Source: Halobacteriales archaeon
Lineage (GTDB): Archaea > Thermoplasmatota > SW-10-69-26 > JACQPN01 > JAIVGT01
DNA: 8,261 nt
Direction of reading: 5' to 3'
NCBI GenBank assembly: GCA_020201485.1
Contig: JAIVGT010000214.1
Span: 1-8,261 of the forward strand
Below the pieces are notes generated by a model. That model ran no database searches. It was not told where the DNA came from and saw only the letters and a program-made list of their open reading frames with translations. Both the position numbers and the translations under genes were made by a program. Below, one piece after another: positions 1 through 6,638 of the stretch (within the stretch, counting starts at the first letter, position 1; every line of letters begins with the position of its first letter).

Positions 1-1
1 G

Positions 2-757
2 CTCCGCACCGGGCCCGCCTTCCCCGTCATCATCGCCCAGGAGACGCGGCGCGCCTTCCGCAACATCTGGGCGACCTACGCCCTCGCCCTGGTGTTCATC
101 GTGGCGCTGTTCTACGCGCCCCGCCTCCCGACGCAGAACACGCTCGACAACTTCCTCGCCGCGTTCCACACCCTGCTCTGGGGCGGCGTGGCCATGGCCG
201 GCATCATCGGGGCCTCGACGGTGCTCGACGACAGCCGGCACGGCGCGCTCGAGCTGTACCTGAGCCGCGGCCTGCGCCAGCGCGACTACCTCGCGGGCAA
301 GGTGCTCGCCGTGTTCGGCCTGACGAGCCTCGCGGTCATCGGCCCGGCCCTGCTCTACTTCCTGGCGACGGTCATGCTCGTGGAGCAGCACCCGGCGCAC
401 TGGGAGCTCGTGCCCCTCGGCGTGCTCGTGGAGGGCTTCCTCTGGGCCGGCATGCTGACTGCGCTCAGCATCGGCGCGAGCTGCGTGGCGCGCAACGCGC
501 GCGCGGCGACCATCACCTTCCTCGGCGCGTTCTTCATCCTCGACGTGTTCGTGAGCAACCTCCTGGAAGGCATCACGCGCAACGCGCAGCTGCAGATCCT
601 CAGCCCGCTCGTCTCCATGTCCCAGCTCAGCCCGGTGCTGTTCCAGGCCGGGCCGCAGCTCTTCCCGTGGTGGTGGGGCCTGGCGGAGATGCTCCTGCTG
701 ACCGGCACCGGCATCGCGCTCGTGGCGTGGAAGCACCCCCGCCTGGCAGGTGGCTGA
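2..757 (+). CDS. ABC-2 type transporter permease (5' partial)
   Basis: This is the membrane subunit of an ABC-2 family exporter. The frame is open from base 2, so the true start lies upstream; 251 residues are visible and an internal GTG at 92 is not the start. A short cytoplasmic stretch (residues 1-23) leads to a first membrane segment at about 24-39 and a second at about 57-75. Next comes the family's cytoplasmic segment DDSRHGALELYLSRGLRQRDYLAGK (76-100), in two parts DDSRHGALELYLS and RGLRQRDYLAGK, which resembles the 'E-x-GT-L-E-L-L-L-S-x-P ... GK' coupling region of NosY-like permeases. About four more hydrophobic segments follow. The stop is 1 bp from the ATPase start, so the two are co-transcribed and very likely form one transporter with the second permease at 1676. 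The substrate cannot be read from the sequence. Confidence 0.85.
   Translation, partial: LRTGPAFPVIIAQETRRAFRNIWATYALALVFIVALFYAPRLPTQNTLDNFLAAFHTLLWGGVAMAGIIGASTVLDDSRHGALELYLSRGLRQRDYLAGKVLAVFGLTSLAVIGPALLYFLATVMLVEQHPAHWELVPLGVLVEGFLWAGMLTALSIGASCVARNARAATITFLGAFFILDVFVSNLLEGITRNAQLQILSPLVSMSQLSPVLFQAGPQLFPWWWGLAEMLLLTGTGIALVAWKHPRLAGG
748..753 (+). promoter_or_regulatory. Ribosome binding site deciding the ABC ATPase start
   Basis: AGGTGG lies 5 nt before ATG 759 and could pair with the CACCT core of an archaeal 16S 3' end. It favours ATG 759 over the in-frame GTG at 750, which falls inside this motif. Similar motifs precede the other two operon-internal starts: GGTGG at 1668-1672 and GAGGTGGG at 5428-5435. 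Confidence 0.55.
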
Positions 758-758
758 C

Positions 759-1679
759 ATGAGCATCCTGGCCGCGAAGGACCTGAGCAAGTGGTACGGC
801 GAGGTCATCGCCGTCAACGATGTGACCGTCGAGGTCCAGCCGGGCATCACCGGGCTCCTGGGCCCGAACGGCGCGGGCAAGAGCAGCCTCATCCGCATGG
901 CCATGGGCCTGCAGAAGCCGAGCGCCGGCTCCCTCACCGTGCTCGACGAGGACCCGTGGGACAACACGAAGCTCCTGCGCCGCATCGGCTACGTCCCGGA
1001 AGGCGACGCGCCGTGGCGCGACCGCACGGGCAAGCAGGCCTTGGCCCTGGGCGCGAAGCTCGGCGGGCTGGGCGGGCAGGCGGCGGAGGACGCCGCGGCC
1101 GGCGCGCTGCGCCAAGTGGGCCTGGCCGAGGAGCAGGACCGCAAGGTCGAGGCGTACAGCCGCGGCCAGCGGCAGAAGCTGAAGCTGGCCCTGGCCCTGC
1201 TGCACGAGCCGGAGCTGCTCATCCTCGACGAGCCCCTGCTCGGCAGCGACCCCATGTCGCGGCGCGACCTCATCGAGCTCATCAAGGGCCTGGCCCAGCA
1301 GGGCAAGAGCGTCCTGCTCAGCACGCACGTCCTGCCCGACGTCGAGGCCATGACGGCGCGCATCCTCCTGCTGAACCACGGCCGGCTCATGGCGCACGGC
1401 GAGGTCGGCGAGATCCGCGACCTGCTGGAGCGCTACCCGCGCACCGTGCGCATCGCGACCCCGGATGCGCGCAAGCTCGGCGCGCTCCTCTGGGACTGGC
1501 CCACCGTCCTCAGCCTGAAGGCGGAGGAGGGCGCGGTGGTGGTGCAGACGGCGAAGCCGCAGGAGTTCTTCGCCGCGTTGCAGGAGCTGCTCGTCAAGGA
1601 GAGCATCGTGTTCAGCAGCGTCACGAGCCCGGACGACAACGTGGAAGCGGTCTTCCGCTACCTGGTGGGTGGAGCATGA
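759..1679 (+). CDS. ABC transporter ATP-binding protein
   Basis: This is the cytoplasmic ATPase of the exporter encoded with the permeases on either side. From ATG 759 it is 306 residues. All nucleotide-binding elements are visible: Walker A GPNGAGKSS (35-43), the Q-loop region IGYVPEG (76-82) with Glu where many families have Gln, signature YSRGQ (133-137), Walker B LLILDEP (153-159), D-loop GSDP (162-165) and the switch histidine in STH (190). The signature departs from the usual LSGGQ and the D-loop from GLDP. The C-terminal part (about 215-306) is a less conserved accessory region, common in ABC-2 type ATPases. GTG 750 is an alternative start, but AGGTGG 5 nt upstream supports ATG 759. 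The stop overlaps the next ATG as ATGA, so translation is probably coupled. Confidence 0.93.
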   Translation: MSILAAKDLSKWYGEVIAVNDVTVEVQPGITGLLGPNGAGKSSLIRMAMGLQKPSAGSLTVLDEDPWDNTKLLRRIGYVPEGDAPWRDRTGKQALALGAKLGGLGGQAAEDAAAGALRQVGLAEEQDRKVEAYSRGQRQKLKLALALLHEPELLILDEPLLGSDPMSRRDLIELIKGLAQQGKSVLLSTHVLPDVEAMTARILLLNHGRLMAHGEVGEIRDLLERYPRTVRIATPDARKLGALLWDWPTVLSLKAEEGAVVVQTAKPQEFFAALQELLVKESIVFSSVTSPDDNVEAVFRYLVGGA

Positions 1680-3187
1680 GCGCCGCAGGGACCCTCCTCG
1701 TCACGAACCTGCGCGCCTGGATGGGCGCGAAGGGCTTCGCCATGGTCCTGGTCGCGGCCTTGGCCCCCGTGCTCCTCACCGGGGCCTGGCTCGCCACGCA
1801 CAACAGCGACGTGTCGGCGACGAACGTCCTCGTGCCCAGCACGCTGACCGAGGGCCAGAACGTGACCTTCACCGCCGACATCGTGAACCTGAAGGGCGAC
1901 GTGAGCGCGTTCAACGCCACGCTCAGCGTCGGCCGCGTCTTCGGCAACACGCTCAGCCCGAGCGCCACGAACACCGTCCTCATCGACCACATGCGCAGCG
2001 GCGAGAAGCGCGCCATCCAGCTCAACTGGACTGCGCAGCCGGGCGTGTACTACGTGCTCGCCGAGGCGGACAGCAGCGACGACATCGGCGAGGTCGAGGA
2101 GTTCAACAACCAGGTCCCGCTGCCTGTCGCCGTGCACTATGTCGTGCCCACGGCGGCGAGCGGCCCGGCCGCGCCCGCGGGGCTGGCCGGCAGCGCGAAC
2201 AGCACCGGCACGTACGACGTCGCCGTCACGGACCTGAGCATCCCGAGCAGCGCGAAACCCGGCGACAGCGCGACCTTCACCGCGACGTTCACGAACCGCG
2301 GCACGGCCGCGTTCGACGGGAACGGCACGCTGCGGGTCGGCCGCATGTTCGGCACGCAGTTCGCCGCCCTCAAGGACATCAGCAAGAACCTCACCCTCGC
2401 CCCGGGCGCGAGCGACACGGTGAGCTTCACCTGGAACGTGCAGGAAGGCGCGCTCTGGGCCGAGGCGTACGCGAACGGCACCGCGGGGCGGGACACGAGC
2501 CCGGCCGACAACCACGTGGCGAAGGCGTTCACCGTGGACCCGGCGCTCGCCCCCGACGCGACCCCGCCAACGCCCCCGCAGCGGCTGACCATCAAGGACT
2601 TCTACCTCCAGATCCTCAGCCTGCTCCACCTGCGCGTCCTGCTGCCGCTCGTCGCGCTCTTCTACGCCGCGGGCGTGCTCGCCGACGAGAAGGAGCGCGG
2701 CACGCTGCCCTTCATCCTCACGCGCGCCGAGCGCTGGACGTTGCCCGTGACGAAGTTCATCGCGGGATACGCGGTGGCCGCGGTCGCGGTCGTGCTCGGC
2801 ATCGTGGTCACGTACCTGCTCCTGTTCGGCCAGCCGAGCACGGACCCCGGGTTCCTCGTCACCCCCCTCCTGGTCAGCCTGCTCACGCTGTTCGTGTACG
2901 GCTGCCTGTTCACGCTCCTCGGCGTGCTCGTGGACCGCCCGTACCTCATCGGCGTGGCGTTCGTCATCGGCTGGGAGACCATCGTCAGCCTGTTCGTGCC
3001 CCCGGTTCGGCAGTTCACGCTGAACCAGCACATCCTGGAGGCGGTGGGCGGCTGGAGCCTGAACTCGGTGCAATGGCTGCCGACGGGCGAGGGGCCGATG
3101 CGGGCCCTCCTCCTCCTGCTCGCGGCGGGCGCGGTGTTCCTGGGCGCGAGCGCGATGTGGATGAAGCAGCGCGAGTTCGACGTGTAG
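1676..3187 (+). CDS. ABC-2 permease with two extracytoplasmic CARDB-like domains
   Basis: This 503-residue protein is the second membrane subunit of the exporter. A single membrane segment (about 20-40) is followed by some 260 extracytoplasmic residues holding two CARDB-like beta-sandwich domains, about 45-153 and 180-287. Both show the family pattern: a GQNVTFTADIVN / GDSATFTATFTN strand, a central NWT / TWN strand, and an acidic, Asn-containing end (EVEEFNNQ, SPADNH). A Pro-rich linker (290-302) leads into the permease core. The core has a segment at 318-336, the cytoplasmic motif ADEKERGTLPFILTRAE (336-352), and about four more segments. Seven N-x-S/T sequons (62, 80, 117, 175, 216, 238, 267) all lie in the loop, supporting its outside location and likely glycosylation. 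The start is fixed by ATGA overlap with the ATPase and GGTGG just upstream. The open frame to 791 is composition noise. Substrate unknown. Confidence 0.88.
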   Translation: MSAAGTLLVTNLRAWMGAKGFAMVLVAALAPVLLTGAWLATHNSDVSATNVLVPSTLTEGQNVTFTADIVNLKGDVSAFNATLSVGRVFGNTLSPSATNTVLIDHMRSGEKRAIQLNWTAQPGVYYVLAEADSSDDIGEVEEFNNQVPLPVAVHYVVPTAASGPAAPAGLAGSANSTGTYDVAVTDLSIPSSAKPGDSATFTATFTNRGTAAFDGNGTLRVGRMFGTQFAALKDISKNLTLAPGASDTVSFTWNVQEGALWAEAYANGTAGRDTSPADNHVAKAFTVDPALAPDATPPTPPQRLTIKDFYLQILSLLHLRVLLPLVALFYAAGVLADEKERGTLPFILTRAERWTLPVTKFIAGYAVAAVAVVLGIVVTYLLLFGQPSTDPGFLVTPLLVSLLTLFVYGCLFTLLGVLVDRPYLIGVAFVIGWETIVSLFVPPVRQFTLNQHILEAVGGWSLNSVQWLPTGEGPMRALLLLLAAGAVFLGASAMWMKQREFDV

Positions 3188-3188
3188 G

Positions 3189-3587
3189 TCACGCGGGCAG
3201 CGGCGTGTTCGCGCACGCCATCACGCCTGGACCCCACGCCTCGCACGTGCCCACGCCGTGCAGCGGGCCGATGCCCCGGTACACGAGCGGCAGCGGGCTG
3301 TACACGCTGAAGCCAACGATGGGGTGGTCCTCGAAGAGGACGCGGCCGGCGCACGTCAGGCGGACGAAGGTGACGGGCGAGACGTAGGTGATGAGGAACG
3401 GCTGCTCCGCGTCGCAGGCGAAGCGGCACGTGCCGGTGAGCACGACGACGCAGCTGTTGGCCAGGCCCGCTCCGTCCGGCAGGGGCGAGAGGCCGATGAT
3501 GGGCCCCACGGGCAGCGGTTCGACGACGGCGAGCGCCGGGGCGGGCAGGACGAGCAGGGCGACGAACACAAGGAGCGCGGAGCGCAT
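3189..3587 (-). CDS. Small secreted six-cysteine protein, function unknown
   Basis: I do not recognise a family. From ATG at 3587 the product is 132 residues. It begins with a textbook Sec signal peptide: Arg2, a hydrophobic core (LLVFVALLVLPAP) and an ALA cleavage motif near residues 18-20. The mature part is about 110 residues with exactly six cysteines (in SC, TC, AC, TC, TC, AC contexts), an even number compatible with three disulfides. It also has hydrophobic alternating stretches suggesting a small beta-rich fold, and no second membrane segment. The stop is 1 bp from the convergent stop of the CARDB permease gene. An AGAAAAGC box about 31 nt upstream of ATG and no Shine-Dalgarno motif suggest its own nearly leaderless promoter. 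The frame stays open far upstream, but that part overlaps the nitrilase gene and has an R/G/P-rich nonsense composition. Confidence 0.7.
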   Translation of the reverse strand: MRSALLVFVALLVLPAPALAVVEPLPVGPIIGLSPLPDGAGLANSCVVVLTGTCRFACDAEQPFLITYVSPVTFVRLTCAGRVLFEDHPIVGFSVYSPLPLVYRGIGPLHGVGTCEAWGPGVMACANTPLPA

Positions 3588-3614
3588 GGCCCGGAAGACC
3601 GCGGGGAGGATGAG

Positions 3615-3622
3615 GCTTTTCT
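3615..3622 (-). promoter_or_regulatory. TATA-like box of the secreted protein gene
   Basis: AGAAAAGC on the minus strand is centred about 31 nt upstream of ATG 3587, within a 71-bp gap of otherwise very GC-rich DNA. It is the only A/T run in the gap. It sits a few bases further out than the other boxes in this window, so a short leader is expected. Confidence 0.4.
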
Positions 3623-3658
3623 GGGCAACCCGCCGTCGCGCGCACGCTCCCGCGCGTC

Positions 3659-4432
3659 TCATTCGAACTTGCGCAGATCGGTGAGATAGGGCCGCGCCTT
3701 GCGGTGGTCGAGCACTTGGATGGGGTCGACGTCGGCGATGGCGTAGCCCTCCTTCTCCCCCGCGTCGTGCAGCACGCGGCCGTCGGGGGCGACGATGCGG
3801 GCGTGGCCGCAGAAGCGCTTCCCCCCGGGGGCGGGCCCGACGTGGTTGGCGGCGATGAGCCAGCAGCCGTTCTCCAGGGCCCGGGCGCGCGTGGCGAGGT
3901 CCCAGATGTCGCCGGTCATGAACGCCGCCGGGCTGACGAGGAGCTGCGCGCCCTTCACGGCGCAGGAGCGCGCCACCTCGGGGAACTCCAAGTCGTAGCA
4001 GTTGACCGGGCCGATGCGGCCCAGGCGGGAGTTGAGGACCTTCGTGCGCGCCCCGGCGGCGAAGTGCAGCTTCTCCTGGTCCCAAAGGTGGATCTTGCGC
4101 GCGCTCTCGCTCACACCCTCGGGGGCGACGAGGAAGCTGCTGATGGTCGGCTTCGTCTGCGGCAGCTCGGGGCGCTCGGCGATGCTGCCCACGATCCACA
4201 GGTCCTTGCGGTTCGCCTCCTCCTTGAGCTGGAAGCTGACGCTCCCGCTCTTCGCGCTCTCCGCCTCCTTGGCCGCGGCGGGCGGGTCGTAGCCGGTGCT
4301 GAACAGCTCGGGCATGACGATGAGCTTCGCCCCGTCGCGCACCGCGGCGCGCAGCAGCTCCATGGCCTTCTGCAGGTTCGCCGCCTTGTCCGGGCCGCAC
4401 TGCATCTGCAGGGCCGCGGCCTTGTAGCGCAT
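3659..4432 (-). CDS. Nitrilase-superfamily carbon-nitrogen hydrolase
   Basis: This is a cytoplasmic amidohydrolase of 257 residues, normal for the non-fused branches of the superfamily. The catalytic set is complete: Glu42 in MPELFSTGYD, Lys113 in RKIHLWDQE, the second Glu120 in the same motif, and nucleophile Cys145 in NCYDLEFPE. Downstream SPAAF (about 169) and the RALENGCWLIAANHVG stretch are also typical. The best match from memory is the omega-amidase / carbamoylputrescine amidase / predicted amidohydrolase cluster. Exact substrate cannot be assigned; metabolite repair such as deaminated-glutathione hydrolysis is another family role. ATG 4432 is chosen because RYKAAALQMQ is the usual N-terminal beta strand and an AAATAC box lies about 26 nt upstream, implying a leaderless mRNA. 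It is divergent from the DMT transporter gene. Confidence 0.9.
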   Translation of the reverse strand: MRYKAAALQMQCGPDKAANLQKAMELLRAAVRDGAKLIVMPELFSTGYDPPAAAKEAESAKSGSVSFQLKEEANRKDLWIVGSIAERPELPQTKPTISSFLVAPEGVSESARKIHLWDQEKLHFAAGARTKVLNSRLGRIGPVNCYDLEFPEVARSCAVKGAQLLVSPAAFMTGDIWDLATRARALENGCWLIAANHVGPAPGGKRFCGHARIVAPDGRVLHDAGEKEGYAIADVDPIQVLDHRKARPYLTDLRKFE

Positions 4433-4452
4433 CGTCCTGCGGACCGCGTTGC

Positions 4453-4462
4453 ACGTATTTCC
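4453..4462 (-). promoter_or_regulatory. TATA-like box of the nitrilase gene
   Basis: GGAAATACGT on the minus strand, with AAATAC centred about 26 nt before ATG 4432, is the spacing expected of an archaeal TATA box when transcription starts at the start codon. No Shine-Dalgarno motif lies between it and the ATG. Confidence 0.6.
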
Positions 4463-4486
4463 GCCCTTCTGCGCGGCGGGCTGGCG

Positions 4487-4514
4487 GCATCCTCAAGGTC
4501 TGCGGCCAGGATGC
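4487..4514. repeat. Inverted repeat before the DMT transporter start
   Basis: GCATCC (4487-4492) is repeated inverted as GGATGC (4509-4514), separated by 16 nt; with one bulged G the pairing extends to GGCG/GCC outside. The right arm contains the ATG at 4511, just upstream of the TTG assigned as the transporter start. It could be an operator or RNA hairpin, or chance in GC-rich DNA. Confidence 0.3.
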
Positions 4515-4521
4515 GCCCCCG

Positions 4522-5445
4522 TTGGCGGCGAAGGTGGCGGTCCACGCCCTGATGGGGCTGTGCATGGTCATCTGGGGCGTGGCCTACTCGCCCATCGCCT
4601 GGGCGCTGCGCGACCTCACGCCGCTCGAGCTTGCGACCATCCGCCACGTCATCGCCGGCGGCGCGTTCGCGGCCCTCATCCTGGCCAGCCCGAGCCTGCG
4701 CAGGCTGCCGGAACGGGCCGACGTGCCCCGCTTCGCCGCGGTCGGCTTCTTCATGGTCGTGGTCTACCACCTCGCGCTCTACACCGGGCAGGAGGAGATC
4801 CCTCCCGGCACGGCGGCGCTGTTGGTGAGCAGCGTGCCGGCGATGACCGCGGCGCTCAGCTTCCTCGTGCTGCGCGAGCGCATGCCGCCGGCGAAACTCG
4901 CGGGCCTGGCGCTGGCCTTCGCGGGCGTGGCCGTGGTCGCGACGCTCGGCACGCCCGGGCGCGAGGCCACACTGCACATCGCCGGCCTGAGCGGCATCGT
5001 GCTGCTCGCGCCGCTGAGCACGGCCATCTTCACCGTCATCGGCAAGCCCATCGCAGGGAAGTACGGTGGGCCCTACGTCGCGGCCTGGGGCACGCTCGTC
5101 GGCATGGCCCTGCTCCTGCCCTGGTCGCTGCCGCTGAGCGTCGGCGGCTTCGGTCATCTCACCACCTTGGGCTGGGCGAGCGTGCTCTACCTCGGGCTCG
5201 TCAGCACCGCGCTCGCCTTCGCCATATACTACTGGGGCCTGCAGCGGCTCACCGCGACGGAGACCACGATCTACATCCTGCTCATGCCCGTCGCAGCGGT
5301 GCTGTTCGCGGCCACGGTCTTCGGCCAGCCGGTCACGCCCTACGTTGCCCTCGGCGGAGCACTCGTCCTGTCCGGCATCGCCCTCACGAACCTCGCCGGC
5401 GTCCGGGCCGCGCGCGCCGCGTCGGCCGAGGTGGGACGCGCATGA
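4522..5445 (+). CDS. EamA/DMT-family transporter
   Basis: This is a ten-segment integral membrane transporter of the drug/metabolite superfamily, 307 residues from TTG 4522. Two homologous EamA halves are visible, about residues 7-135 and 153-292. The first half starts ALMGLCMVIWGVAYSPIAW and contains the typical TGQEEIPPGTAALLVSSVPAMTAALSFLVLRERMP stretch (around 90-125), seen in part as LVSSVPAMTAALSFL and LRERMP. The second has the matching LGLVSTALAFAIYYWGLQ and TTIYILLMPVAAVLFA segments. Substrates in this family range from amino acids to nucleosides and cannot be predicted. The start is uncertain: no in-frame ATG exists upstream, TTG 4522 and GTG 4534 are the options, and ATG 4511 would be in frame if the C-run at 4516-4520 had one more C. 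It is overlapped (ATGA) by the methyltransferase gene. Confidence 0.9.
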   Translation: MAAKVAVHALMGLCMVIWGVAYSPIAWALRDLTPLELATIRHVIAGGAFAALILASPSLRRLPERADVPRFAAVGFFMVVVYHLALYTGQEEIPPGTAALLVSSVPAMTAALSFLVLRERMPPAKLAGLALAFAGVAVVATLGTPGREATLHIAGLSGIVLLAPLSTAIFTVIGKPIAGKYGGPYVAAWGTLVGMALLLPWSLPLSVGGFGHLTTLGWASVLYLGLVSTALAFAIYYWGLQRLTATETTIYILLMPVAAVLFAATVFGQPVTPYVALGGALVLSGIALTNLAGVRAARAASAEVGRA

Positions 5446-6023
5446 CCGACGACCTGCCCCGCACGACGTTCTGCATCGAGCACGCCGAGGCGCGCATCGA
5501 CGAATGGCTCTGGCTCGAGTACGCGCACGCCGCGCAGCTCGTGGAGCGCCTCGTGTTCACGAACGTCCAAGGCGCGGAGGAGCGCGAGCGCCTGCAGGAG
5601 CTGGCCGAGGCGCGCGCCGAGCCGGCCGGGGAAGCGTTCGCCGGGCAGCGCATCCTCGTCACCGACCCGGAGGCGGAGCCGGCGGTGCGTCCCGACGAGT
5701 TCGACGACTTCGACGTGCTCGTCGTGGGCGGCATCCTGGGCGTGGAGGAGTTCACGGGCAAGACGGGCAAGCTCATCACGCGTCCGCAGCACCTCGAAGC
5801 CCGGCACCTCGGGCCCCTGCAATTGCCCATCGACATGGCGGTGCTCGTCGGCAACCTGGTGCGCATGGGCCTGGAGCTGGAGGACATCGAGCTGACTAAG
5901 GAGGTCGAGATCGAGCTCGGCGAGGGGCGCAGCGTGGAGCTGCCCTACGCCTACCCGGTGGTGGAGGGCCAGCTCCTCATCACGCCCGGCGTGGTGGACG
6001 ACCTCAAGCGGAATGGCTTGTAA
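5442..6023 (+). CDS. Sfm1-like SPOUT-family methyltransferase (DUF431/COG2428)
   Basis: This 193-residue protein matches, by recalled motifs, the archaeal/eukaryotic DUF431 family, whose yeast member Sfm1 methylates an arginine of ribosomal protein Rps3. Characteristic blocks are the N-terminal IEHAEARIDEWLWLEYAHAA (12-31), LVFTNV (37-42), LVTDPEAE (72-79), the glycine-rich VGGILG (95-100) and RHLGPLQLPIDMAVL (121-135), which together build the SPOUT knot that binds S-adenosylmethionine. The C-terminal end VELPYAYPVVEGQLLITPG is also family-like. Length is close to family norms. The archaeal substrate, protein or RNA, is not settled by sequence. ATG 5442 is set by ATGA overlap with the transporter stop, and GAGGTGGG ends 6 nt before it. 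The two genes are co-transcribed, though a functional link is not evident. Confidence 0.8.
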   Translation: MTDDLPRTTFCIEHAEARIDEWLWLEYAHAAQLVERLVFTNVQGAEERERLQELAEARAEPAGEAFAGQRILVTDPEAEPAVRPDEFDDFDVLVVGGILGVEEFTGKTGKLITRPQHLEARHLGPLQLPIDMAVLVGNLVRMGLELEDIELTKEVEIELGEGRSVELPYAYPVVEGQLLITPGVVDDLKRNGL

Positions 6024-6034
6024 AGGCGCAGCGC

Positions 6035-6042
6035 TGAAATAG
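6035..6042 (+). promoter_or_regulatory. TATA-like box of idi
   Basis: TGAAATAG in the 41-bp gap after the methyltransferase gene is centred about 26 nt before ATG 6065. Transcription would then begin at or next to the start codon. No Shine-Dalgarno motif is present, so idi is probably read from its own leaderless transcript rather than only from the upstream operon. Confidence 0.6.
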
Positions 6043-6064
6043 GCCGGGCTAGCATGCAGCACCG

Positions 6065-6583
6065 ATGGCCGAGCGCGTCATCCTCGTGGACGAGCACGAC
6101 CGCGAGGTGGGCACGGAGGAGAAGATGGCGGCGCACAGGCTGCCGGCGAAGCTCCATCGCGCCTTCAGCATCTTCATCTTCAACACGAGGGGCGAGGTCC
6201 TGCTCCAGCTGCGCTCGGTGAAGAAGCACCACTTCGGCGGTCTGTGGACGAACGCCTGCTGCTCCCATCCGCTGGCCGGCGAGACCCTGGAGCAGGCCGT
6301 GCACCGCAAGCTTCTGCAGGAATGCGGCTTCGACGCGGAGCTGCGCGAGGTGTTCAGCTTCACGTACAAGGCCGATTGGACGAACGGCCTGGGCGAGCAC
6401 GAGTTCGACCACGTCTTCGTCGGCACGTACGATGGGCCTGTGCCGGGCAACCCGGAGGAAGCGGACGACTGGAAGTGGGCGAAGCCGGAGGACGTGCTCC
6501 GCGACATGCGCGCACACCCGGACAATTACACGCTGTGGTCGTGCATGGCCATGGAGCGTATCATGGCGATGCGGAAGCGGTAG
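6065..6583 (+). CDS. idi: Isopentenyl-diphosphate delta-isomerase, type 1
   Basis: This cytoplasmic enzyme interconverts isopentenyl and dimethylallyl diphosphate, supplying the primer for archaeal isoprenoid lipids. The 172-residue product is a typical type 1 (Nudix-fold) length. Metal ligands align with the E. coli enzyme: His24 and His31 in HRLPAKLHRAFS, His68 in TNACCSHP, and Glu111 and Glu113 in GEHEFDHVF. The catalytic cysteine is Cys66; it is preceded by an extra Cys65 where E. coli has Val. Catalytic Glu is Glu113 by the same alignment. The degenerate Nudix helix LAGETLEQAVHRKLLQECGF is seen at 70-89. Many archaea use the unrelated FMN-dependent type 2 enzyme instead. ATG 6065 fits the TATA-like box about 26 nt upstream; the ATG at 6054 is out of frame. 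Confidence 0.95.
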   Translation: MAERVILVDEHDREVGTEEKMAAHRLPAKLHRAFSIFIFNTRGEVLLQLRSVKKHHFGGLWTNACCSHPLAGETLEQAVHRKLLQECGFDAELREVFSFTYKADWTNGLGEHEFDHVFVGTYDGPVPGNPEEADDWKWAKPEDVLRDMRAHPDNYTLWSCMAMERIMAMRKR

Positions 6584-6638
6584 GTCCGGGCCGAACTGCA
6601 CGCGAGGCTTCATCGCGGCAGGCGCAGAATGCGGGGGC

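Noticed and set aside
791..1675. Long open frame upstream of the CARDB permease, in the frame of that gene
   Set aside because: It is an Arg/Gly/Pro/Ala-rich shadow of the ATPase gene; the ATPase motifs and the ATGA overlap fix the permease start at 1676.
1658..3073. 471-codon antisense frame and 572-codon sense frame (1669-3387) over the CARDB permease
   Set aside because: Low-complexity His/Arg/Glu/Ala composition typical of shadows in very GC-rich DNA; the permease frame has domains and membrane segments.
3588..4571. Upstream extension of the secreted protein frame across the nitrilase gene
   Set aside because: Composition is nonsense and it overlaps a gene with a full catalytic set; a signal peptide starts cleanly at 3587.
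4449..5441. Upstream extension of the methyltransferase frame across the DMT transporter
   Set aside because: Arg/His/Pro-rich shadow; the transporter frame has ten membrane segments and the methyltransferase start has its own ribosome binding site.
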